Shown in pieces: positions 1-7,074 of a stretch of 64,000 nucleotides of DNA. Position 1 is the first letter of the stretch. Each line of letters begins with the position of its first letter. The translations under genes and the position numbers were made by a program. Under the pieces are notes generated by a model that made no database searches, had not been told where the DNA came from, and saw nothing but the letters and a program-made list of their open reading frames with translations. Origin of the DNA: an uncultured Pelagibacteraceae bacterium (lineage in GTDB: Bacteria; Pseudomonadota; Alphaproteobacteria; Pelagibacterales; Pelagibacteraceae); the NCBI GenBank assembly GCA_902630065.1, contig CACOTF010000001.1:197854-261853 (forward strand), given 5' to 3'.

Positions 1-675
1 GTCCAGTTCTACAGCATCTTTAGGATTTTTATGTTTTGCTATATGATTGACTTGATCGAAAGTAAATTGTCTTACAAGGTAAACTAACATCATTTCCAAT
101 CTAAAAGGACCATTAATTTCATCTCTATTTTTAATTCTAAACCTGTCTGCTAATCCAAATTTTCCTGAGCCATATACTGCAGTTGTTCTGTACAAGTATC
201 CAACTTTTGAAAGCTCATTAGTATTGGGCTGGATACCTTTTGATAAACACTCGACCACATAATTAAATGCTCTAACTGATCTATTTGCTCTTGAGAGAGT
301 TAGTTCTTTATAAGAAAGTCTCCCTACTTCTTGTTTAGGGACATTTTGTGAAAGTCTATCAATATCAATTTTTGAAGGAATGCCATCATACAAAGCAAAT
401 GCAGCATCCCATTTAGTTGCTATTACTCTATCAGATCTTTCCTCATCTTTAAGCTCATTAGCAAAACAAACTAAAGAATATGTTTTTTTATCTTTTGAAA
501 ATGAATAAATAGCTACTCCATATCCCCTATCATTCAAGTCAAAAAAATCTCTGTTATATTTCCAATCTTTGAACTCATTTAAAAATGATCTTAGAAAAGA
601 TAATTTAGATTGATGAAAAGATCCAAGCCTAGAAAGTTTCATTACAATTTTAGGATCTCTTAGTGGAACTTGCAT
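1..675 (-). CDS. Unrecognised protein, C-terminus cut by window edge
   Basis: An open frame runs from an ATG at 675 to base 1 without a stop, giving 225 residues of a longer protein; the ORF track omits it because it leaves the window. The start is MQVPLRDPKIV, and its ATG overlaps by one base the stop of the upstream peptidase gene on the same strand (TAATG), which implies translational coupling. The visible part is soluble and mixed alpha/beta, with no signal peptide, membrane segment or nucleotide-binding loop that I can see. I do not recognise the family. The coupling suggests it works with the M19-like peptidase, but no function can be given. Confidence 0.75.
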   Translation of the reverse strand, partial: MQVPLRDPKIVMKLSRLGSFHQSKLSFLRSFLNEFKDWKYNRDFFDLNDRGYGVAIYSFSKDKKTYSLVCFANELKDEERSDRVIATKWDAAFALYDGIPSKIDIDRLSQNVPKQEVGRLSYKELTLSRANRSVRAFNYVVECLSKGIQPNTNELSKVGYLYRTTAVYGSGKFGLADRFRIKNRDEINGPFRLEMMLVYLVRQFTFDQVNHIAKHKNPKDAVELD

Positions 676-1643
676 TAATTAATTCCTTTATAAAAATTAA
701 ACCAGTTATTGCCAAGTATCTTATTTATCTCTTCTTCGTGAAAACCTTTATTTTTTAGTTCTGTGTTTATATTATTAAATCCTCTTGCATCCAAAAACCA
801 ATCTGGTTGTTTTGGAAAACCAGGTTTATCTTTACTACCTTCGCCAAAATTTTTTGATTTTGACCAAGTTCCATTTCTCATCCATTCAACTACACTGTCT
901 GGCTGGTTTAAACATAAGTCTGATCCTATTCCAACATTATCAATACCCATAATTTCAACTGTTCTTGCAACCATTTCACAAAAACTTTCTATTTTACAAT
1001 TCGTTCCATCTTTTAAGTGATGAGCATACAATGACAATCCTAACATTCCTCCACTATCGGATAAAACTTTTAATAATTCTGTAGATTTATTTCTTTTTGC
1101 TTCAAACCAAAAAGTTGGATTTGCATGAGTGATCGCAATTGGTTTTTGACTAATTTCAATTGCATCAAGTGTACTTTTCTCTGCTGAATGAGACATGTCA
1201 ACAACGATACCTACTCTATTCATTTCTTTAATAGCCTCTTTTCCAAAATTTGTAACTCCGCTATCATTTTTTTCATAACATCCAGTGGCTAATAATGATT
1301 GGTTGTTATAAGTTAATTGCATAAATCGACAACCTTGTGAGTGTACTTTTTCTATAAGAGCTATGTCGTCTTCAATTGGTGAACAATTTTGAAATCCAAA
1401 AAAAATTGCAGTTTTGTTTTCTTCTTTTGCTTTTGTAATATCATTGTAGTTATTGCCTAGAAATATAAGATCTTTATTTTCTTCGAAATGTTTATTCCAC
1501 TCTTTTATTCTTTGTTGTAATTCATCATAGTCTTCATGATAAACTAACGTTACGTGAACTGCATTTAATCCAGCTTTATTATTTATTTCAAAGATTTCTC
1601 TAGACCATTTACAATACTGAAGATTATCAATTCGATAATTCAT
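675..1643 (-). CDS. Membrane dipeptidase-like protein (peptidase M19 fold)
   Basis: This 322-residue protein has the TIM-barrel pattern of the renal dipeptidase family (M19): VVDMSHSAEKS, AITHANP and a late IGSDL segment are in the expected order. M19 enzymes normally hydrolyse dipeptides with two zinc ions. Here the usual N-terminal HxD metal pair is replaced by DNLQYC, and the usual IEG glutamate region reads GFQN, so several canonical metal ligands appear to be absent. The activity may therefore be altered. No signal peptide is seen, so it is probably cytoplasmic. It is coupled to the truncated gene downstream and is divergent from purE. The family call is fairly sure; the substrate is unknown. 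Confidence 0.75.
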   Translation of the reverse strand: MNYRIDNLQYCKWSREIFEINNKAGLNAVHVTLVYHEDYDELQQRIKEWNKHFEENKDLIFLGNNYNDITKAKEENKTAIFFGFQNCSPIEDDIALIEKVHSQGCRFMQLTYNNQSLLATGCYEKNDSGVTNFGKEAIKEMNRVGIVVDMSHSAEKSTLDAIEISQKPIAITHANPTFWFEAKRNKSTELLKVLSDSGGMLGLSLYAHHLKDGTNCKIESFCEMVARTVEIMGIDNVGIGSDLCLNQPDSVVEWMRNGTWSKSKNFGEGSKDKPGFPKQPDWFLDARGFNNINTELKNKGFHEEEINKILGNNWFNFYKGIN

Positions 1644-1747
1644 ATTTGATATACACTATTATTATTATTATGATTGTCACTAACTTAAACTGTCCTTAGC
1701 TAAAAATTGCAATTTAAAGGAAATATCTGTAAATTGATATTAGTTTC
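1644..1747. promoter_or_regulatory. Divergent promoter region (peptidase / purE)
   Basis: This 104 bp AT-rich gap lies between two diverging genes and must hold promoters for both. It contains a short ATT trinucleotide run near 1655-1670. I could not assign confident -35/-10 boxes, and I see no PurR-like palindrome. Confidence 0.4.
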
Positions 1748-2242
1748 ATGATATACAAAAAAAAATCACATAAAGTATCAATTGTAATGGGTAGTCAGTC
1801 TGATTACAAAACCATGAAGAATTGTGAAAAAGTTCTAAAGATTTTAAAAGTTAATTATGAGACAAATATCGTTTCTGCACACAGAACTCCTGATAGACTT
1901 TATACCTATGCAAAGAAAGCAGAAAATAATAATATTTCTATTATTATTGCTGGGGCCGGAGGATCAGCGCATTTACCTGGTATGATTGCCGCAATAACTA
2001 GAATTCCAGTCATAGGTGTTCCCATCGAAAGTAAAAAGTTAAAAGGTTTAGATAGCCTACTATCAATTGCTCAAATGCCAAAAGGAATTCCTGTTGGTAC
2101 AGTTGCTATTGGAGAAGATGGTGCAATCAATGCTGGTTTATATGCTGCTTCAATTATAGCTACGTATGATAACAATGTAAAAAAAACACTTTTAAATTGG
2201 CGAAAAAAACAAACATCAAAAGTAAAAAAAAAACCAAAGTAA
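1748..2242 (+). CDS. purE: N5-carboxyaminoimidazole ribonucleotide mutase
   Basis: The protein is 164 residues, the normal size for class I PurE, which converts N5-CAIR to CAIR in purine synthesis in the cytoplasm. GSQSD at residues 15-19 and SAHRTP at 43-48 (with the catalytic histidine) are the active-site signatures, followed by the AGAGGSAHLPGM loop. PurK follows 3 bp downstream, as expected for the two-step bacterial CAIR route. The C-terminus is unusually lysine-rich, common in AT-rich genomes. The start is the ATG at 1748; no strong Shine-Dalgarno sequence is visible. Confidence 0.96.
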   Translation: MIYKKKSHKVSIVMGSQSDYKTMKNCEKVLKILKVNYETNIVSAHRTPDRLYTYAKKAENNNISIIIAGAGGSAHLPGMIAAITRIPVIGVPIESKKLKGLDSLLSIAQMPKGIPVGTVAIGEDGAINAGLYAASIIATYDNNVKKTLLNWRKKQTSKVKKKPK

Positions 2243-2245
2243 TTA

Positions 2246-3289
2246 ATGTCTAAACCTGATCTAGGAATAATAGGTGGAGGACAATTAGGAAGTCTATTAG
2301 CATCTGCAGCAAAAAAACTTAATATTAAAACGGTTATTTTATCAGATGATAAAGATGCACCTGCAATCAATTTTGCAGATGAATTTATTTATGGAGATTA
2401 CAAAGACATTAATATTATCAATAACTTTTTAGAAAAAGTTGATCTTGTTACTTATGAGTTTGAAAATATCCCATATGATATATTGAAAAAAATTAATGAA
2501 ACCAAATCTGTATTACCAAGCCCCGAAATAAATAAATTAATTCAAAATAGAATGACTGAAAAAGAGTTTTTGAATAAAAACAATATAACTACAACACAGT
2601 TTGTAAGTATTAACGATTTAGATGATATAAAAATAAACGATAGATTAATACCTGGTTTATTGAAAACTTGTACACTTGGTTATGATGGAAAGGGCCAATA
2701 TAAAATAAATAATGTAAATGATTTAAATGAAGATTTTGATTTTTCAAAAGGCTACATTTTAGAAAAGATAGTAAATTTAAAAAAAGAAATTTCAGTAGTG
2801 GTTACAAGATTTGGTCACCAAAAATATGAAATTTATGATCCAATTGAAAATTATCATGAAGACCAGATTTTAAAAAACTCCAAAATTCCTGCTGATATAA
2901 GTGATGAAATTAAAAATAAAGCATTGGACTGGGCAAAAACAGTAGCTGAAGAGCTTGATTATATTGGTACTATGTGTGTAGAATTCTTTATAGATAAAAA
3001 TAATAATTTATATGCAAATGAAGTTGCGCCAAGAGTACATAATTCTGGACACCTAACTATAAATTCACACAATATTAGCCAATTTGAAAATCATATCAGA
3101 GCTGTATGTGGACTTGAAAAATTAGAAACAAAAAAAATTTATAATGCAAAAATGATTAATTTGATTGGTGAAGATATAATAGAATATAAAAATAAAAAAT
3201 TTAAAGAAAATGAATTTTTTTATGATTATTTAAAAAAAGAAATTAAAGCTAAAAGAAAAATGGGACATTTAACAACTATAGAAAAATAG
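2246..3289 (+). CDS. purK: N5-carboxyaminoimidazole ribonucleotide synthase
   Basis: This 347-residue ATP-grasp enzyme makes N5-CAIR from AIR, ATP and bicarbonate and supplies PurE. It starts with IIGGGQLGSLL (residues 8-18), the PurK N-terminal nucleotide-binding signature. It has the ATP-grasp core with the EKIVNLKKEISV strand near residue 175 and the NEVAPRVHNSGH signature near 255. Length and gene order match purEK operons. It ends 1 bp before the convergent SRAP gene. Confidence 0.96.
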   Translation: MSKPDLGIIGGGQLGSLLASAAKKLNIKTVILSDDKDAPAINFADEFIYGDYKDINIINNFLEKVDLVTYEFENIPYDILKKINETKSVLPSPEINKLIQNRMTEKEFLNKNNITTTQFVSINDLDDIKINDRLIPGLLKTCTLGYDGKGQYKINNVNDLNEDFDFSKGYILEKIVNLKKEISVVVTRFGHQKYEIYDPIENYHEDQILKNSKIPADISDEIKNKALDWAKTVAEELDYIGTMCVEFFIDKNNNLYANEVAPRVHNSGHLTINSHNISQFENHIRAVCGLEKLETKKIYNAKMINLIGEDIIEYKNKKFKENEFFYDYLKKEIKAKRKMGHLTTIEK

Positions 3290-3290
3290 T

Positions 3291-3914
3291 TTAAGAAATT
3301 GTTTGTATCAAAGAAATATTATTGTTCGTAGGTTTATTAACTTCCTTTGATACTTCATGAAAGTTTAATTTTGTTTTTTTACACTCTTTAAGAAAACTCG
3401 ATCCTGTTAATTCAAGATTTAAATATCTATTAACATCATTTTCATTAATTATAACAGGTTGTCTATGATGTATTTCTTTAATATTTTCATCTGCATCCTC
3501 GGTTATTAAACAAAATTGATCATTGTCATAAATAGCCGCTAAATACATAAGCTTTTTATCCTCTCTTAAAAAATAATAAGGTGTTTTATTTTCTTTTTCT
3601 CTTTTCCATTCATAAAAACCATCTGCTACCGCTACACATCTATGTAGCCGAATTAATTTTTTGAAAGACACTTTTTCATCTATAGTTTCTAGTCTTGCAT
3701 TTATTAAAGGTTTAAAGTCTTTTTGCTTAGCCCAGCTAGGTACTACTCCCCACTTTAAATTTTCTAAAGTATTTCCATTATTATATTTTTTAATCACAGG
3801 TAATTTTTGAAATGGGTGTGCATTATAATTTTCATTATCTTCAACTTGTATAGCTGACTTAACAAGTTTTTTTGTTTTTGTAACGGGGCTAGTTATTACG
3901 TATCTTCCACACAT
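3291..3914 (-). CDS. SRAP-domain protein (YedK/HMCES family)
   Basis: The 207-residue protein starts MCGRYV, giving the invariant Cys2 that forms a thiazolidine crosslink with abasic sites in single-stranded DNA in YedK/HMCES. The other conserved residues are visible: Asn in LINARLET, Glu in GFYEWKR and His in HHRQPVI. It probably shields abasic sites at stalled forks in the cytoplasm. Its start lies only 36 bp from the divergent GNAT gene. A single-domain protein of about 200-230 residues is normal for bacteria. Confidence 0.9.
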   Translation of the reverse strand: MCGRYVITSPVTKTKKLVKSAIQVEDNENYNAHPFQKLPVIKKYNNGNTLENLKWGVVPSWAKQKDFKPLINARLETIDEKVSFKKLIRLHRCVAVADGFYEWKREKENKTPYYFLREDKKLMYLAAIYDNDQFCLITEDADENIKEIHHRQPVIINENDVNRYLNLELTGSSFLKECKKTKLNFHEVSKEVNKPTNNNISLIQTIS

Positions 3915-3950
3915 ATTTAATTTTCTTGGTTTAATCTAAATTTAGATTAT

Positions 3951-4421
3951 ATGTTTTTCAAAACCATGAAATCAATAGAAAATAATTTTGATGATCCGCA
4001 AGTAAATGAGTTGCTAACTAAGCATTTTATTGAATTGAGATCAGTTTCTCCTGAGGGGAGTTCACATGTATTAGATATACCTGGATTAAAGGTTCCAAGT
4101 ATAAAATTCTGGAGTTTGTGGGAAAATAATGAATTAATTGGTTGTGGAGCTTTAAAATTATTTGATGAAACACATGGAGAATTTAAATCTATAAGAGTTT
4201 CGGATAAGTTTAGAAATAAAAAATATGGTGGAAAAATAATTTCACATCTTATTGAAAAATCTAAACAAATAGGAATTACTAAACTAAGTGTCGAAACTGG
4301 TGCAGGTGATTTTTTTGCGCCCGCTAGAAAACTTTTTAAAAGTTTTGGTTTTAAAGAGTGTGGGCCTTTTGCGCACTATAAAGACGATCCTAATTCGTGC
4401 TATTATTCAGTAGACATTTGA
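3951..4421 (+). CDS. GNAT family N-acetyltransferase
   Basis: This 156-residue protein carries a single GNAT domain. The acetyl-CoA-binding motif A is seen in RVSDKFRNKKYGGKII (about residues 83-98) and motif B near FAPARKLFKSFGF. The CGALK and CGPFAHYKDDPNS segments resemble the YsnE/PhnO-like subgroup of small-molecule acetyltransferases. The substrate is not predictable. A second in-frame ATG at residue 6 (MKSIEN) is a possible alternative start. The stop is followed directly by the Shine-Dalgarno of the next gene, so the two are probably co-transcribed. Confidence 0.8.
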   Translation: MFFKTMKSIENNFDDPQVNELLTKHFIELRSVSPEGSSHVLDIPGLKVPSIKFWSLWENNELIGCGALKLFDETHGEFKSIRVSDKFRNKKYGGKIISHLIEKSKQIGITKLSVETGAGDFFAPARKLFKSFGFKECGPFAHYKDDPNSCYYSVDI

Positions 4422-4431
4422 GGAGTTTAGT

Positions 4432-4872
4432 TTGGAAACAGATAAATCAAGACCATTTGTATTATATGTTGCTGAAATCATTTATCGAAAGATATACGAA
4501 ATCAAGATTAAAAATCCAAATTTAACTAATATTCAAGCTTTTGAAATATTTATTGCATCAGATGATTATAATGAAATTAGCTCAGGAAATTTTCATGATA
4601 AATGGTTTAAAGAACTTGAGAATAATGACTACATAGATAAATCTACAAAAAAAAAGATTAATCAAGAAACTATAAGACTTTTACAAATACAAAAAGATAC
4701 TATGATTAAACAACTAATGAAAATCCCAAAATTATATTATGCAAAAAGTCACTTTCCTTTAGAATTATCTCAAAGAGCATTTGATCATTTGTGGAGAGTT
4801 TGTGAAAGTTATGAACTTTGGTGTAAAGAAACTAAACAAAATGCATTAATATTATTAAATTTAACAGAATAA
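4432..4872 (+). CDS. Conserved-looking hypothetical protein
   Basis: A 146-residue soluble, mostly helical, charged protein that I do not recognise. The start is a TTG at 4432, chosen because a clear Shine-Dalgarno AGGAG (4421-4425) sits six bases upstream and no ATG fits as well. The frame is intact and tightly packed between the GNAT gene (10 bp gap) and the transporter gene (3 bp gap), which supports it being real and part of the same transcript. There is no signal peptide, membrane segment or known motif. The C-terminal half contains aromatic residues, for example HLWRVCESYELW. Confidence 0.65.
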   Translation: METDKSRPFVLYVAEIIYRKIYEIKIKNPNLTNIQAFEIFIASDDYNEISSGNFHDKWFKELENNDYIDKSTKKKINQETIRLLQIQKDTMIKQLMKIPKLYYAKSHFPLELSQRAFDHLWRVCESYELWCKETKQNALILLNLTE

Positions 4873-4875
4873 TTT

Positions 4876-6492
4876 ATGAGCAATAAAATTTTGAGATTTA
4901 TAGATAGCACTTTAATAGATTTAGGTAGACAGTTTAAATGGACCTATCTACCACCATTGATGATTTATCTTGCTGCTGGTATTTCAGGACTAACAGGTAT
5001 AGTTGGAACTTTTTTCGTTAAAGACTATCTAAACTTATCTGCTGCTTTTCTTGCTGGACTGGGTTTTTGGGCTGGAATTCCATGGGCACTGAAGATGCCT
5101 TTAGGTCATCTTGTTGATCTTATCTGGAATAAAAAAAATTACATGGTTTTTGTAGGAGCTTCCTTAATCTCATTAAGTTTAATTATAATGTACGGTTTAA
5201 TAATTCATACTGAATGGATGTCCTCAATTCTTTCAGTTGAAACATGGTTTGTGGTCAGTGTTTTGCTTGCTCCGATTGGTTATGTTGTGCAAGATGTTGT
5301 AGCTGATGCTATGACTGTAGAAGCAGTTCCTTTAGTTGATGACAGTGGAAATAAATTCTCAAGAGATGAAATCAAACTTATGCATACAACAATGCAAACT
5401 CTTGGAAGATTTGCAATAATTGGTGGAACTGTTTTAGTTGCTTTAGCTAATGTAATTCTCTTTAAAGGAGTGGACGAGCTTGAACAAGCAGATAAGATAA
5501 GTTTATACGGTTCAATTTATATATATGCTTTAATAATCCCAATTGTATCTGTAGTAGGAATATTTCTTGCTTCATATCTAAAAAATCAAAAGAAAAGAAA
5601 ACTCATTGAACAAGGTTTAGAGGGTGACCAAGATTATGCTCCTTCAGAGAAAACTGAAGTTAACTGGTGGATATTAGGTGGAAGCTTGGTTTTTGTTATC
5701 TTCACTTTAGGTATTGGTTCATTCAAAGTGCCTTTTGCTCAAGAAATTGTTTTTGTAGGTTCAATGGCAATTATTCTATTTTTAATGAATAAATTAGTTA
5801 AAGAACTTCCTCAAGATTTAAGACTTACTGTTGTAGGAACGGCAATAATAATTTTTATTTTTAGAGCAATGCCAGGACCTGGTCCAGGTTTATCTTGGTT
5901 TGAAATTGATGTACTTGAATTCAATGAACAATTTTTTTCAGTCTTATCACTTATAGCTTCAGTTTTAACCCTTGTAGGGATTATCTTATTAAGACCATTT
6001 ATGGCAAACAACTCAATAGCTAGAATAATAGTGATTTTATCTGTTGCAGGCGCCATTTTATTTTTACCAAGTGTTGGTATGTATTATGGATTTCACAATT
6101 GGACATCATCTATTACTAATGGAGTTGTTGATGCCAAGTTTATTGCAATATTAAATACTGCACTTGAGTCACCTTTGGGACAAGTCTCAATGATACCTTT
6201 GCTTGCATGGATTGCTAAAAATGCGCCTTCACACTTGAAAGCAACTTTCTTTGCAGTATTCGCATCTTTTACAAATCTTGCTTTATCAGCAAGTGCTTTG
6301 GGGACTAAATATTTAAATGAAATTTATGTTATTACTAGAGAAGTAAAAGATAAGGTAACAAACTCCATTCTTACCACTGCCGATTATTCAGATCTAGGTA
6401 TTTTATTAATTACAGTAACACTAATAACTTTAATAATTCCAATTGTGTTTGTGGTTATAATTCAAAAAACTAAATTTAAAACTTCAGAATAA
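4876..6492 (+). CDS. Major-facilitator transporter, folate/biopterin (BT1-type) family likely
   Basis: This 538-residue protein has about 12-14 hydrophobic membrane segments. The N-terminal part resembles the BT1/FBT folate-biopterin transporter branch of the MFS: FFVKDYLNLS, then IPWALKMPLGHLVDL, and later QDVVADAMTVEAVP, which matches the family's D-V-x-x-D-x-x-x-V-E pattern. BT1 proteins carry folates, pterins or related compounds across the inner membrane. The neighbours are interesting: it converges on soxG and the THF-dependent sarcosine oxidase operon. The substrate is inferred only from family resemblance, and another MFS substrate is possible. Confidence 0.65.
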   Translation: MSNKILRFIDSTLIDLGRQFKWTYLPPLMIYLAAGISGLTGIVGTFFVKDYLNLSAAFLAGLGFWAGIPWALKMPLGHLVDLIWNKKNYMVFVGASLISLSLIIMYGLIIHTEWMSSILSVETWFVVSVLLAPIGYVVQDVVADAMTVEAVPLVDDSGNKFSRDEIKLMHTTMQTLGRFAIIGGTVLVALANVILFKGVDELEQADKISLYGSIYIYALIIPIVSVVGIFLASYLKNQKKRKLIEQGLEGDQDYAPSEKTEVNWWILGGSLVFVIFTLGIGSFKVPFAQEIVFVGSMAIILFLMNKLVKELPQDLRLTVVGTAIIIFIFRAMPGPGPGLSWFEIDVLEFNEQFFSVLSLIASVLTLVGIILLRPFMANNSIARIIVILSVAGAILFLPSVGMYYGFHNWTSSITNGVVDAKFIAILNTALESPLGQVSMIPLLAWIAKNAPSHLKATFFAVFASFTNLALSASALGTKYLNEIYVITREVKDKVTNSILTTADYSDLGILLITVTLITLIIPIVFVVIIQKTKFKTSE

Positions 6493-6495
6493 TTT

Positions 6496-7074
6496 TTATT
6501 CAGCTTTATAGCCAAATTCTAAACAAGCATCAGTTATTGAGTGGTAAAGAGATTCACCAAAACTTCTTAAAGCAAATATTCTTACCTTTCTTGGATTTGA
6601 GCTAATAAAATCAATAGTTATTGTGATTGCGTGAAAAGCTGAATTAGAACATTTTCCTTCATCAAGACCATCTAAATTTAACGGACAACCCTTTTTCAAT
6701 ACTTCATCCACTAAAGAACCTTCCAATTCCAGTATTGTTCTTGAATGAGATAGATCTGTTAATGCAAAATCATCGTGACTTAAGCTCTCTAAAATAGATT
6801 TTTCTATTTCTTTACTTTTTGAAACGACTAACCAATTATCAGGTCCCATCCATAAAATTCTTGTATTAGTATTTGAAGATACCAAGAGTGTCTCAGATAA
6901 ATTTAAATTATCTATTTTTATTTTATCAATACTAATTGAAGATTTTTTATATTTAACAATTTGATAAATCAAAACATCTTTGATTTCTCTAATATTTATT
7001 AGCTCATCTTTATTATCGTGGCTGCCAAACAATCCATGTTTATGAATATTTTCTAGTGCAGAAACATTTTTCAT
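6496..7074 (-). CDS. soxG: Sarcosine oxidase gamma subunit family protein
   Basis: This 192-residue protein is the last gene of a soxB-soxD-soxA-soxG operon on the minus strand and overlaps soxA by 4 bp (ATGA). It shows the gamma-subunit pattern, a small GcvT-like fold with WMGPDNWLVV near residue 75 and LTDLSHSRTILELEG near residue 107. Gamma subunits complete the heterotetramer. The call rests on operon position plus these motifs. An N-methylglutamate dehydrogenase subunit (MgdD) would look similar. Confidence 0.85.
   Translation of the reverse strand: MKNVSALENIHKHGLFGSHDNKDELINIREIKDVLIYQIVKYKKSSISIDKIKIDNLNLSETLLVSSNTNTRILWMGPDNWLVVSKSKEIEKSILESLSHDDFALTDLSHSRTILELEGSLVDEVLKKGCPLNLDGLDEGKCSNSAFHAITITIDFISSNPRKVRIFALRSFGESLYHSITDACLEFGYKAE

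Noticed and set aside
1655-1672. ATT trinucleotide run as a possible repeat element
   Set aside because: Only about five units in AT-rich DNA; nothing suggests a functional repeat.
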